A DNA stretch of 64,000 bases, from assembly GCA_947652115.1 (NCBI GenBank), contig OX393568.1:4913641-4977640 (forward strand), read 5' to 3'. The DNA comes from Blastomussa wellsi (taxonomy: Eukaryota; Cnidaria; Anthozoa; Scleractinia; Plerogyridae). The notes below the pieces were generated by a model. That model saw only the letters and a program-made list of their open reading frames with translations. It searched no databases and was not told the origin of the DNA. Shown here piece after piece: positions 1 to 8,553 of the stretch; the stretch's first letter is position 1; every line of letters begins with the position of its first letter. Position numbers and translations under genes: made by a program.

Positions 1-75
1 TCCGCTCGTTTTCTGTTTTATTTTTCTTATTTATTATTATTTTTTTGCAAACAAAATACGCTGGGTCACACCGCA
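1..75. other. Host flank left of the Polinton
   Basis: A short AT-rich stretch (runs of T and A up to about base 56) precedes the inverted repeat. It ends in CCGCA at 71-75, which is repeated at 15151-15155 just outside the right repeat, so this is host DNA with one copy of the target duplication. No coding signal is seen. Confidence 0.7.
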
Positions 76-318
76 ACACACAATAACCGTGGTGGTTCTG
101 GGCCAGCTGTTGGGGGGCGAGTTGGGGGGTGGGAGGTGGGTGGTGGATGGGTGCTGGGGGGCGAGTTGGGGGGTGGGAGGTGGGTGGTGGATGGGTGCTG
201 GGGGGCGAGTTGGGGGGGTGGCAGGCGGGTGGTTGGGTGGCATGCCTTCAAATGGAAAACTTTCCTCTCAGCGCGGTTTTTCATCAAAAAAGGCAACTTG
301 TGAGGTAAAAGAAATTTG
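76..318 (+). repeat. Left terminal inverted repeat of the Polinton
   Basis: The reverse complement of 14899-15150. The outer end is ACACACAATAACCG and the inner limit is GAAATTTG at 311-318. The right copy carries an extra ~9 bases of G/T-rich sequence before the shared GGCATGCC block. The middle is a G-rich tandem repeat. Confidence 0.92.
111..240 (+). repeat. 44-bp G-rich tandem repeat inside the left TIR
   Basis: Two full 44-base units (111-154 and 155-198) and a diverged third. Each is made of runs of three to seven G separated by short T/A/C spacers. The strand is suited to G-quadruplex formation, and the same array is present inverted at about 14993-15117. Open frames across it (proline- or glycine-rich) are low-complexity artefacts and are not called. 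Confidence 0.85.
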
Positions 319-369
319 CAAAGTGACAAGATTTTTTAATTGAATTCAAAAAAAAATTCATAATATATC

Positions 370-1041
370 ATGGTTGTGCTCACAATAACCACGACAAAGA
401 ACCCGATCACTGTGTTTTTTGAAAAAACAATTCCAGAAGCGAAAAGTGTTTCATTGCTGTCATGCACGCTTCCAAATTCGTGGTATAATTTGAAAAATAA
501 AGGTGAAATAATTTTAAAAAAAGATAGAAAAGCAGATTTTAAAATTGAATTTCCTCCTGGGCACTATTCAGCAGAAAATCTGAAGAAAATAATTGATAAA
601 AAGTTTGAAAAAACAGTTGAAAAATTACCGATTGGATTTGATTCACCTTTGGGCCAAATGGAAATAAATAAAGAACAATTTCAAACTCTTGAATTTAATG
701 AACATATGGTCAATTTTCTCGGGCTTCCAAAGTCAAGTTTTGATTTTCCAAATATTATTGTCAAGAAGTTTGCTTATCCAGACAAATATTTTGTTTACTG
801 TGATTTGGTTGACTCTGAAAACAACCTGGAAAACGGGAAACGGTCAAAGTTGATTTCATTTTTTGATATAAAGGGGAATCCTTTTGAAAATGTTTATTAT
901 AAAAATGATGCTATTTTCAGACGCCGTGAAGCAAGCACTGGACAACATGTAAACAGTGTCACGCTTGAGGTTAAAGACGAAAATGGAAAATTGTTCGATT
1001 TCCGCGGGGAAAAAATAAATTTTGTTTTGCGGATAGATTAG
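370..1041 (+). CDS. Putative jelly-roll minor virion protein (Polinton)
   Basis: A 223-aa protein and the first gene inside the left repeat; ATG follows ATAATATATC. There is no signal peptide or membrane segment. The protein is rich in beta-strand-like alternating segments and ends with a V-x-D-E-N-G-x-L-x-D-F-R-G-E-type strand pattern near residues 196-219. I associate that ending with penton or minor-capsid-like proteins of invertebrate Polintons. This is recalled family resemblance, not a demonstrated homology. The gene stands alone in orientation: the next two genes are on the other strand and converge on it. A beta-barrel capsid, fibre or other virion protein is plausible; a non-structural role is not excluded. 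Confidence 0.6.
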   Translation: MVVLTITTTKNPITVFFEKTIPEAKSVSLLSCTLPNSWYNLKNKGEIILKKDRKADFKIEFPPGHYSAENLKKIIDKKFEKTVEKLPIGFDSPLGQMEINKEQFQTLEFNEHMVNFLGLPKSSFDFPNIIVKKFAYPDKYFVYCDLVDSENNLENGKRSKLISFFDIKGNPFENVYYKNDAIFRRREASTGQHVNSVTLEVKDENGKLFDFRGEKINFVLRID

Positions 1042-1059
1042 TCATCGATTGTGACAAGT

Positions 1060-1206
1060 TTATTTTTTTTCTGCTTCAAGAATCGCCTCAACAAATTGTT
1101 GAGTTATCTGTCTGACTTCATTCAGCCAAACGGGTGAAGAAAATTCCGCATAAATGACGAAAATCATGTGAAATATCGTGATCATTTTTGAATATTCAGT
1201 AAACAT
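1060..1206 (-). CDS. Small hypothetical protein, 48 aa
   Basis: An intact 48-codon frame that fills the gap between the convergent gene ending at 1041 and the same-strand gene 1260-1916, 53 bases downstream of the latter. The N-terminal half is hydrophobic (Ile/Phe/Met/Val-rich, about residues 8-19) and could be a membrane segment. The C-terminal half is polar and helical, ending in two lysines. No family is recognised. Placement and compact spacing argue for a real Polinton gene, but a chance frame of this length is possible. Confidence 0.35.
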   Translation of the reverse strand: MFTEYSKMITIFHMIFVIYAEFSSPVWLNEVRQITQQFVEAILEAEKK

Positions 1207-1259
1207 TTAATTGCGTTTTTCAAAAATCAGAGAGAATTTTTTGTTTTTTCCTTCAAAGT

Positions 1260-1916
1260 TTATTTCAAATTGGGATCTGCAAGTTTTCTCAGAAGCTCGT
1301 CTTGAATCTCTTTTTTTATTTTTTCAATATCAGGATATGGTGGAGATGAGTCGGACTGTTTTTTGACGAACTTTGAGCGCAAAGTCTCTTTAAGTTGCCG
1401 ATATTTTTGAATTTCACTTGAAATTTTTTGGAATTCCGAGTCTGAAACACTGTTGTCATTCAGAGCTTTTGACACATAACTGTTTATCGTGTCATGTTTT
1501 GCAAGGGCAAGAGCATGAATTTTAGTATGTTTGTCGGCTTTTCTTTCAAGCTTTTTGTTCAAGACAGCCAGACCTGTGGAAGCAAAACCTGAAATTCCCG
1601 CAATTGCCGCAATTGGAGCACCAATCACAATGCCGACCCCAGTGAGAGAAGTTGCAAAGGCTGTGGAAGACAGGCCGGCTGACAAAACCCCGAGACATGC
1701 TGCGGAATAGTGAATCACTTTCCGAGCTTTTTTGTATTTTTTCAAAACAAGCTTGTAATGTTCGGCCTGATCGGAAATTTCTTTTTCAATTTTGCTTATA
1801 GCAGTAAGCCGGAAATTCTCGGCATTTGTTGTTTCTGCAGAGAGGTTTGGATATAATCTGCTTTGTGTTTCAACATCATCCTGAGGAGCGCTCGCCAAAA
1901 CAGGTGATGAATACAT
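1260..1916 (-). CDS. Polinton membrane-active protein with Gly/Ala-rich hydrophobic core
   Basis: 218 aa. I start at 1916 (MYSSPVLASAP...) rather than at in-frame upstream starts that overlap the divergent gene at 2003; the start follows an AT-rich leader. Residues ~70-100 are basic and helical. Residues ~105-150 form a long glycine/alanine/isoleucine-rich hydrophobic stretch, followed by a lysine-rich helical tail. Proteins of this type recur in cnidarian Polintons, in my recollection. The architecture suggests a membrane-inserting virion or lysis-like function, which is inference. It is transcribed away from the 2003-3700 gene, leaving an 86-base divergent spacer. Confidence 0.65.
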   Translation of the reverse strand: MYSSPVLASAPQDDVETQSRLYPNLSAETTNAENFRLTAISKIEKEISDQAEHYKLVLKKYKKARKVIHYSAACLGVLSAGLSSTAFATSLTGVGIVIGAPIAAIAGISGFASTGLAVLNKKLERKADKHTKIHALALAKHDTINSYVSKALNDNSVSDSEFQKISSEIQKYRQLKETLRSKFVKKQSDSSPPYPDIEKIKKEIQDELLRKLADPNLK

Positions 1917-2002
1917 TTTGTATTGAACACAAAAATAATGGAAAACGATTTTATTTTGTTCCGTGCAACTTTTCAATTGAAAAATAACAGGGAAAAAAGA
2001 AA

Positions 2003-3700
2003 ATGAACATCTGGAAAACCGCAAACAAACAAGCTTCTGTTGCGTATGACTATCTCGAAAAACTTGCGCAGGCTGGCAGCTCCACAAATGCAAAGCTTGC
2101 GCAAGCCAAGGCGTGGGCGACTTTTTCTGCACGTTTCCCGAGGGCTGACAAAAGCAAATTTGAAGCCCAGGTATTTTTTGCACCAGACCACACAGCAACA
2201 GCCGAAATATTTTTCAAAGAGGGACCCGACAGTCTACAAAGCGTATTCGGATCAGATCGCGAATATTGGAGCGCAGAAATGAAAAGAGCTCTGGGTTTGG
2301 TTGAAGTTGGCGGTTTTCCTTTCCAACTGACGCCACGCCCAGAAAAAAGTTCACTGGCGGTTCCAGCAGTTCCATTCGAAGAAGCTGCACCGAGTTTGAA
2401 AAAAATATTCAACAAAGCAATCAAAATTTATGTCACCCCTGACCAGTATTTTACAACAAAGTTTAGAGAGATATTAACCAAGGAACAACTGAAATTCGAA
2501 ACGTCAAAGCCCGCGAAAAAATGGCTGGCGAGGCCAGATATGTCTTTCTGGGAACAGCAGCTGAACTTTGCAGTGTGGTGCGCGACAACAGGCTGCGGAA
2601 TATCTCGAGAAGTATTTGACAAAGACAGCACGCTGAAGCTGCCGCCACAGGTACGAGCGTTTTACATCTTTCACGTGTACTTTACGTTTCGACGCATCCT
2701 ATTTCAGCTCGGAGGTATCCAAAGCTTTAGCGCATTGCCGGGTGATCCAACATGGAGCCAGTTTAACAACAAATATGACGAAGCTTCTTATAAAAGATTA
2801 TGTGAAGATTTCAACGTTCCTCCATCAACAGATTTTCGGTTTACAATAGGCCCGAACCACGGGCTAGGAAAAGTTTATATTTATTGCCACGATCCTTTCC
2901 CCCTGAACGTACCCTATCCATCAGCAAAAGCAAAATTTGATGATGAAGATCCAAGGGCGTCAGAAAAGGGAATATCAGTTTGTTTCATAAGAAATGATGC
3001 AGCTGAAGAGCAATTCAACTGGTTCGCACCAAAAACCACAACAGGTTTGACAAAGGAGGGTTTGGCAAGAATTAACGCATCGATAGAGGCTTTTGTTTAC
3101 TGCATTTTGGGCGCGCAGGTTAACGTGAGGTCCAGCATTCTGGGAATCGGAGGAAGGGCGCAGGAGGCGCAAAATGAGTTTTTGGTTCTGATTGAAGACG
3201 CGGTGAGGCAGCCCGACCTGGCAAAAAGCGTGCAGCGTTATCAGCTGGCTGTGGACGAGGCAAAAGTCAGACTCAATCTGGCTGTGTGCCCGGGTGCATG
3301 GCTGATGCCAGGTAACACGTTGATAAACACAGAAAGCGTTGTGGGCTACAACAACCAGCTCAAACAAGCGGTGCCAGGCATGCGACTGGGAATTAACAAC
3401 GAAGTTAACACAAGCACAAAAAAAGCGGGCCTTCGGAACATGGATGGTGGTCCAACAAAAGTTAACCCACCAAACAGCCATCCTTCCAATCCTATTCACA
3501 AAGCAGCCACAGCTGAAAGCAAAAAAGAACCAAAGCCTGCTATCAAAACTCCGGCAACAAAAGAGCCAACACAAACTGTGCAGACAGAAGAGCCAGTGCC
3601 CACGGCCGGCTCAGGCAGTGAGTCTCATGATGTAAACAAAATAATTGTGGTAGTCGGCGCGGTGGCGTTTGCTGGATTAGCATTTTGGAAATTCCGTTAA
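2003..3700 (+). CDS. Large conserved Polinton virion-type protein with C-terminal membrane anchor
   Basis: 565 aa. The body (to ~residue 465) is globular and mixed alpha/beta, with an aromatic, Cys-containing segment around residues 170-200 (tryptophans flanking CATTGC). It is followed by a Pro/Lys/Thr-rich linker (~470-540) and a single C-terminal transmembrane segment ending in KFR. I recognise it as a gene type seen in cnidarian Polintons but cannot name its function; its size and anchor would suit a virion surface or attachment protein. Its stop codon lies in a GTTAAC palindrome where the opposite-strand coiled-coil gene would also end if its frameshift were absent. Confidence 0.65.
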   Translation: MNIWKTANKQASVAYDYLEKLAQAGSSTNAKLAQAKAWATFSARFPRADKSKFEAQVFFAPDHTATAEIFFKEGPDSLQSVFGSDREYWSAEMKRALGLVEVGGFPFQLTPRPEKSSLAVPAVPFEEAAPSLKKIFNKAIKIYVTPDQYFTTKFREILTKEQLKFETSKPAKKWLARPDMSFWEQQLNFAVWCATTGCGISREVFDKDSTLKLPPQVRAFYIFHVYFTFRRILFQLGGIQSFSALPGDPTWSQFNNKYDEASYKRLCEDFNVPPSTDFRFTIGPNHGLGKVYIYCHDPFPLNVPYPSAKAKFDDEDPRASEKGISVCFIRNDAAEEQFNWFAPKTTTGLTKEGLARINASIEAFVYCILGAQVNVRSSILGIGGRAQEAQNEFLVLIEDAVRQPDLAKSVQRYQLAVDEAKVRLNLAVCPGAWLMPGNTLINTESVVGYNNQLKQAVPGMRLGINNEVNTSTKKAGLRNMDGGPTKVNPPNSHPSNPIHKAATAESKKEPKPAIKTPATKEPTQTVQTEEPVPTAGSGSESHDVNKIIVVVGAVAFAGLAFWKFR

Positions 3701-5198
3701 CGCTGCTTTTTGACATAGCTCTCAACCAAAAAGGCACAACAGCCAAAATTAAAAGCCATGTGTGTTTTGCCAGAAAACCAATTACCTGGCCAGCTGTTTT
3801 GAAAAGAAAAGAAACAATCGAGCCGAGCAGTCCCGGAAGGATGGAGGCTGTTTTTTTCGCAATAGCTTTTAGCCCGTTTCCCAAAGCTTTGCCCATTGAT
3901 TTCAAAGCGTTGGTAATGGTGCCAATGACAGCACCAATCGTTACACCAGCGGTGAGAAGTATTGATGTCACCGTCACACCGTATTTTTTGAAAATCTCTT
4001 TTACACGCTCACGAAGCGGCATGGCTCTTTCTCTTTCTTCAATTTGTGTTGCCAACCTGGCAAGCTCCTCTTGTCTTTCTGCAATTCTATCCTCGGCAGC
4101 TTCTTTTTCAGAAGGTGAAGCGTTTTCATCATCGATAATTGCTTTGTCTTCTTTATTTTTGTTTTCAAGTTCTGCTTTTTGTTCATTCAATTCATCAAAA
4201 GTTTTTGTGGTGTTGAGTCTTTCTTCCATGGTGTTTCTTTTTTCTTCTTCCTCAGCAAGGCGTTTACTGAGTTTATCGACCCGGGTTTGTTTCTTTTCTT
4301 TATCTTTCACTTGTTTCTCAAGGGCTGCCACCTCCTTTTTGTTATTTTGTAAATCTTTTTTATAATTATTTTCCAGTTGCTGCAGTCGTTTCAATTCTGC
4401 TTCATTTTCAACATCTGAACCAAGTTGTTCTTTTTTAGCCTTTGTTTGCTCGATTTTATTTAATAAATCTTTTTCTTTTTGTTTGGCTTCAACTAATCCT
4501 GAAAAGATCTTTTCAGCCATTTGAGCTTCTTTTTGAGCTTCTCTTAATGTCTGTTTGCTTGCTTTTATTTTAACATTTTCTTCCTCCAGTAAAGTTGCAG
4601 CTGACTTGCCAAGAACATTTTTTAAGTAAGTTTTGTTTAAGAAATCTTGACGTAAACCGCTGCCATCATCTAAAGCTATCTTAGTTTCACCACCCCTGGG
4701 GCCAATGGCAACAATATCCATAAATTTTTTACTGGAAAACTTAATTGTAAATTTAGTTAAGTCAGCATTTGGATATATTTTTTTGATGAAATCTTTTATC
4801 TTTTCGATTTCAATTTTTTGATCATCTTCTCTAAAAATTTGTTCAATTTTATTATATTTGCTTAAAAAAATTTCATCAAATTTTGATGTGTTAAGTAAAC
4901 CTGTTGTTGAGTTTCTTCTTAAAACTGTCAATCTTCTTTCAATATCCTCAATACTATCTTTTTCTACATATCTTCCACCAAAATTGGTCTCGGTATAAGA
5001 AGTTTGTGGCAGCCCGCTTTTCTCGTGAGACATTGTCTGCATCTCAATCTGTTGACCTTGAGGCCCAGGTGTGGATGCCCCGTTAGGCTGAAACGGAAAT
5101 GTTGTTTCACCATCATCATTGTCGTCATCACGATCGTCGTCACGATCGTCTGTATGTTCCAAGAGAGGGTCTCTGTCATCAAAGCCACCTTCAGCCAT
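3543..5198 (-). CDS. Coiled-coil membrane-associated virion protein, C-terminally frameshifted
   Basis: 551 aa as read. An acidic Asp-rich N-terminus (residues 8-30) precedes a globular part. A very long charged coiled coil (~residues 200-395, Glu/Lys/Gln-rich) follows, and then a Gly-rich amphipathic and hydrophobic region (~400-490). At about 3730-3737 the frame appears to slip. In the alternative frame the tail is short and ends at the TTAA at 3697-3700, exactly where the convergent neighbour stops; in the frame present it runs ~50 residues of Leu/Ser/Arg-rich sequence over the 3' end of that neighbour. A one-base loss is the simplest explanation. The start shares a 61-base divergent spacer with the capsid gene. 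Confidence 0.7.
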   Translation of the reverse strand: MAEGGFDDRDPLLEHTDDRDDDRDDDNDDGETTFPFQPNGASTPGPQGQQIEMQTMSHEKSGLPQTSYTETNFGGRYVEKDSIEDIERRLTVLRRNSTTGLLNTSKFDEIFLSKYNKIEQIFREDDQKIEIEKIKDFIKKIYPNADLTKFTIKFSSKKFMDIVAIGPRGGETKIALDDGSGLRQDFLNKTYLKNVLGKSAATLLEEENVKIKASKQTLREAQKEAQMAEKIFSGLVEAKQKEKDLLNKIEQTKAKKEQLGSDVENEAELKRLQQLENNYKKDLQNNKKEVAALEKQVKDKEKKQTRVDKLSKRLAEEEEKRNTMEERLNTTKTFDELNEQKAELENKNKEDKAIIDDENASPSEKEAAEDRIAERQEELARLATQIEERERAMPLRERVKEIFKKYGVTVTSILLTAGVTIGAVIGTITNALKSMGKALGNGLKAIAKKTASILPGLLGSIVSFLFKTAGQVIGFLAKHTWLLILAVVPFWLRAMSKSSVNGISKMLIQQTPPRRLPQLFCLHHETHCLSRPWALALLSAQFVLALLLPEF

Positions 5199-5259
5199 CG
5201 CGAAATTATATTTTGAAATTATTTTTTATTTAAATATAAACTCCCGGCGTTGTATAAAC
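5199..5259. promoter_or_regulatory. Divergent promoter between coiled-coil and capsid genes
   Basis: A 61-base AT-rich spacer with two start codons facing away. It contains TTATTTAAATATAAAC at 5226-5241 (+ strand view) and TGTATAAAC directly before the capsid ATG. On the minus strand AAAATATAATTT lies ~10 bases before the other ATG. The same AAATATA element precedes other genes of the element (7748-7766, 8281-8290, 7132-7141). Confidence 0.55.
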
Positions 5260-6510
5260 ATGTCTGTGCAAGCAAACCTTCGACCAACGAACGAAGAAAA
5301 AATTATAGGCGGAATGAAAGCCGAGCGCACGGTCAAGCGCATCACTTTTAATCCCAGCGAAGCCAACCCCGGCGAGATGTTAAACGTTTACGTGCCCAAG
5401 CTGAATGAGAACGAGGTCCTCGTGCCAGGCTCGATCTCACTTCTCTTTGACATCGACCTGGCTGGAGGGCACGCCAACAACTTCCTCGTACAAAACGTCA
5501 CCCGTGCTCTGGTCGACAAGATGGTTTTGAAGTACGCTGGCACCAAACTTCAGGACACGGTGGGGTATGACATTTTCAAGATCTGGGAGGACCTTTTCCT
5601 CTCGCAGGAGGAGCGGGACAACATGCTGCTCGAGGGTATTCAGACTGAGGACCTCTGCAAGATCCGCTCAAATGCGGGAGACAAGAAAACCTCAGGCGTC
5701 GCCGCTGAAACGGCGCTTAACAATGTTTTCGGAACAAAATACCGAATACGACTGGACCACCAGATCCTGACCGACCACGGCGTTTTCTACCCCCAAGCTC
5801 TCTACCACGACCTCATGTTTGAGCTTACCCTTGCGCCGGCCTCGCAAGTTGTAAAAGGCTCTGACGAAACAAAACTGAAATACAAGCTGACAAACATCCA
5901 GCTCGAGTACGAAATGATGAGGAGCAAGACCTTGGCGGAAGACGCGCGCAGTGTTTACTCCTCGGGGAAGGAATTCCTTTACGATCATGTTGAGCGGCCA
6001 TTTGTGCGCACCTTCTCAAAAGGCACTGACACAAGGATAAACCTCAGAGTAAACTCGCAGAGAAGGTCCCTGAAAGGTCTTCTTCTCCTTTTCGTTGAGC
6101 CCTATTTAGCCGGCACCAGGGATTCAGAAAAGTACTTCAACCCAGACCTGACAAAAGTCACCGTTACGGTGAACGGCAAGCCCAACATGATTTACAATAA
6201 CGGCATCGAAGGAAAGGATATCTGGGGTGAAGTTGACCGCTTCTTTGGTAAGTCAAAAAACAAAACACCGCACATGAATCTGAAAAAGTTTTACACCGAA
6301 AACAAGTTCGGGCTTCTGATAGATCTTCGCTCAATGAAAAGTCATCAAATGCACGGAAGCGACACGCGGCTTGTAAACACACAAGATGGAGTCCAGCTTG
6401 AACTCGAGCGGAATGCCAAAAACTCAGGCAACGTGAACTGCCACGTCTATGTTATCAGTGACTCGCAGATGAACATTATGGGGCAGCAATTAGAATCTGT
6501 GCAGTACTGA
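5260..6510 (+). CDS. Polinton major capsid protein (double jelly-roll, hexon-like)
   Basis: 416 aa from ATG 5260; an upstream in-frame extension to 5119 overlaps the divergent gene and promoter and is rejected. It is a soluble beta-rich protein without signal or membrane segments. It includes the ERPFVRTFSKGTDTRI and RSLKGLLLLFVEPY strands (~residues 247-285) that I know from adintovirus/Polinton hexon-type capsid proteins, and a C-terminal LDLRSM/MHGS-like region. It would trimerise into the icosahedral shell. Position next to the packaging ATPase (10-base gap) is the usual capsid-ATPase morphogenesis pairing. Codon choice is more GC-rich than in the flanking hypothetical genes, suggesting high-level expression. 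Confidence 0.88.
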   Translation: MSVQANLRPTNEEKIIGGMKAERTVKRITFNPSEANPGEMLNVYVPKLNENEVLVPGSISLLFDIDLAGGHANNFLVQNVTRALVDKMVLKYAGTKLQDTVGYDIFKIWEDLFLSQEERDNMLLEGIQTEDLCKIRSNAGDKKTSGVAAETALNNVFGTKYRIRLDHQILTDHGVFYPQALYHDLMFELTLAPASQVVKGSDETKLKYKLTNIQLEYEMMRSKTLAEDARSVYSSGKEFLYDHVERPFVRTFSKGTDTRINLRVNSQRRSLKGLLLLFVEPYLAGTRDSEKYFNPDLTKVTVTVNGKPNMIYNNGIEGKDIWGEVDRFFGKSKNKTPHMNLKKFYTENKFGLLIDLRSMKSHQMHGSDTRLVNTQDGVQLELERNAKNSGNVNCHVYVISDSQMNIMGQQLESVQY

Positions 6511-6520
6511 TATAGAAAAA

Positions 6521-7129
6521 ATGGAACCCGGCAACATACCGTTTAACGCTCTCGTAATTGGACCGACGAATTCAGGCAAATCAAAGTTTGTGGTTGATCA
6601 GCTCCGCGGCCCTTTCCGTGGCAAGTTCGACTTCATCGTGCTCATCTGCCCGACATTTGCGTACAACAAGACTTTTCATCGATTCGCCGAGGCGGACCCG
6701 CGTTTTTTTGTTATCATTTGCGAACAGGAATGGGTTGAGGGCTGGTTGAAGCTTGTTTCCTGGCTTTTCGAGGGCACCAACACGCTAATTATCCTTGATG
6801 ACTGCGCAGCCTCGAAAGATGTAAAAAAGCGAACAGGCGAGCTGGTCAAACTTGCTTTCAGCGCTCGCCACACAGGGCTAAGCGTGTGGGTGGTCACCCA
6901 AAAGATGACCAGCATAACGGCTTCTTTCCGCGAAAACATTGGGGCAGTTGTGCTTTTTTACACTCCCGCAGGGAAGACTTTGAAAGCGATTTTTGAAGAT
7001 TACGCCGGCGAACTTTCTCAAGATGAGTACAAAGATTTCATTTCATGGATGAAAAAAAATAAGTTTTCCTACCTTGTGTTCTTACTTCGGCACCCTTACG
7101 GAATAAAAAAATCTCAATTAAAAAATTAG
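6521..7129 (+). CDS. FtsK/HerA-type genome packaging ATPase
   Basis: 202 aa. Walker A is GPTNSGKS at residues 14-21. Walker B is the hydrophobic strand TLIILDDC at ~88-95, with tandem acidic residues. An arginine-bearing sensor-like segment (SARHTGL) and a strand ending in VVTQK follow, typical of the A32-like ATPases of Polintons, virophages and NCLDVs. It would drive DNA into preformed capsids. It lies 10 bases after the capsid stop and 13 bases before the next start, consistent with a late virion block. Confidence 0.92.
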   Translation: MEPGNIPFNALVIGPTNSGKSKFVVDQLRGPFRGKFDFIVLICPTFAYNKTFHRFAEADPRFFVIICEQEWVEGWLKLVSWLFEGTNTLIILDDCAASKDVKKRTGELVKLAFSARHTGLSVWVVTQKMTSITASFRENIGAVVLFYTPAGKTLKAIFEDYAGELSQDEYKDFISWMKKNKFSYLVFLLRHPYGIKKSQLKN

Positions 7130-7142
7130 CAATAAATATAAA

Positions 7143-7688
7143 ATGGCAAATCCAATCGAATTAACCCCAGAAATTGAAGAAGCTCAAACGACTGAAGTTA
7201 TGAAATTGCTTCAAGCTGAGCCAACGAGCGCGCCCGGCAATACATTTTCAACGCAGCCTGATATTCCTGCACTTCGTGAGCAGCTAGCCGTGCTGGTGTC
7301 TACAGGGAAAGCAAAAGAAGCAATCGGTGTGCAGTTAACACACGAGCAGGTGAAGCGCCTTACCGACAAAGAGGTTGAGAAATACACCAAACGGTATGAG
7401 ACATACGTGGGCTCAAAGACAACTGACAGCTTGATCGACAGCTTTATTTTTCTTGTAACAAAAGCGGTCGGAATGGCCGTCGACGTTAAAGACATCGATG
7501 TTTATCAAAAAGAACTCAAAAACGACTACATCATCAACAAAGAGTTGTCAAACCTGGCCGGCAACATGGCTTTAAAGTGCGGCCGTTTTCTCGCTGTGGC
7601 CAATGCGGCGCTTATCACAACAAAACACATTGATTTGAAAGCAAAATCGGAAGAAATTATTGAGCAAAGCCCACCAACCGCTGAATAA
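7143..7688 (+). CDS. Conserved Polinton protein of unknown function
   Basis: 181 aa, mostly alpha-helical. The N-terminal ~45 residues are acidic and disordered. Residues ~70-165 form a compact helical domain with an LTDKEVEKYTKRYETYVGSK motif and a moderately hydrophobic helix around residues 95-115. The type recurs beside the ATPase in cnidarian Polintons, in my recollection, but I know no function. Start at 7143 follows AATAAATATAAA, a likely promoter element. It could be a virion scaffold or DNA-binding helper. Confidence 0.6.
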   Translation: MANPIELTPEIEEAQTTEVMKLLQAEPTSAPGNTFSTQPDIPALREQLAVLVSTGKAKEAIGVQLTHEQVKRLTDKEVEKYTKRYETYVGSKTTDSLIDSFIFLVTKAVGMAVDVKDIDVYQKELKNDYIINKELSNLAGNMALKCGRFLAVANAALITTKHIDLKAKSEEIIEQSPPTAE

Positions 7689-7780
7689 TTACTTAGCATT
7701 CTTAAATAATTACTCGGAAAGTCAGCAATTCCTCACAAAAATATTTTTTTAATTAAATATAAATTTGTTTCAAAGTAACA

Positions 7781-8272
7781 ATGGCTGAAGAACAGAAGCA
7801 ACCGACCGCTCAAGAAATCTCTGAACCGCAGCAACCGGCCGCTCAACCAATGGAAAGTCAAGTAACTTCACAAACTCCGGCAACAAAGACTGCCAAAAAT
7901 CCCAAGCGAGTGGCTGCTGGGAAAATGGTTGCCGAAAGAACACGGCTGGCCCGCGAAGCGCAGAAAAAAGCCGCAGCTGAGGCGGCTATCATTATTGCAA
8001 ACAAAAAGCAGGCAAAAAAAGCAACCGCTCCCCCTGATCCTGCTCCTGAGCCGGAAACCGAACCAAAGCCTGCTGCAGCTGATTCAAATGGTTTCACCAC
8101 AAACCAATGGATCTCTATCATCACAATTTGCGCAACGCTCGCTACGACTTATATCAAGCGTGATGACATAAAAGCCTTTTTCGCAAAAAAACAGGCACCT
8201 CCCCCAGAACCCGCGCCAGTTGTAAAAGAATCTCCACCGCAGCCCAAAAAAGGAATTCGCAAAATGGATTGA
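7781..8272 (+). CDS. Basic Ala/Lys/Pro-rich protein with one membrane segment
   Basis: 163 aa. A Gln/Pro/Thr-rich N-terminus is followed by a strongly basic, arginine/lysine/alanine-rich helix (~residues 40-75), a Pro/Glu linker, and a single hydrophobic segment (~residues 108-125, WISIITICATLATTYI). It ends in a Lys/Pro-rich tail. The basic helix suggests nucleic-acid or core contact and the segment suggests membrane anchoring; both are inferences. It is preceded by TTAATTAAATATAAATTTG at 7748-7766, a copy of the shared upstream motif. Confidence 0.6.
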   Translation: MAEEQKQPTAQEISEPQQPAAQPMESQVTSQTPATKTAKNPKRVAAGKMVAERTRLAREAQKKAAAEAAIIIANKKQAKKATAPPDPAPEPETEPKPAAADSNGFTTNQWISIITICATLATTYIKRDDIKAFFAKKQAPPPEPAPVVKESPPQPKKGIRKMD

Positions 8273-8312
8273 ATTTTTCATTTAAATATATTTTCGATGT
8301 TGGTATAACAAA

Positions 8313-8513
8313 ATGAAAGTTGACGTTATCCAGATTTTAATATCGCAAGCTGCAATTGTTGGGATAGGACTTTTGTGGTTCAATTTTAACCAAACAGCTT
8401 TTTATACAGTCCGCGATATAATCGAAAAAACCTTCAATGAAATGAAAGACCCACCTGTGGAACCTGAAAGATACCCGGCTGAGGAGCCCGGATATGACGA
8501 GGATGCTGAATAA
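8313..8513 (+). CDS. Small single-pass membrane protein, 66 aa
   Basis: An N-terminal hydrophobic segment (~residues 4-25) is followed by an amphipathic stretch and an acidic, proline-rich C-terminal tail (PVEPERYPAEEPGYDEDAE). TTTAAATATATTTTCG at 8281-8296 and GGTATAAC just before the ATG match the element's upstream motifs. It lies in a same-strand run of four small genes with 40-base gaps. Family unknown. Confidence 0.5.
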   Translation: MKVDVIQILISQAAIVGIGLLWFNFNQTAFYTVRDIIEKTFNEMKDPPVEPERYPAEEPGYDEDAE

Positions 8514-8553
8514 TTTTTTATTTAACCATTATTTTTGCTCTACATAAACAACA

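Noticed and set aside
37..343. Proline- or glycine-rich open frames in the terminal repeats (also at 14852-15228)
   Set aside because: They are translations of the G-rich 44-bp tandem array in all frames, mirrored at both ends; no start, codon or family support.
1917..2198. Longer start for the 1260-1916 minus-strand gene
   Set aside because: The extra ~94 residues lie antisense to the 2003-3700 gene and lack family-like composition.
5119..5259. N-terminal extension of the capsid protein to 5119
   Set aside because: It overlaps the divergent gene and the AT-rich promoter; the ATG at 5260 gives the normal capsid start.
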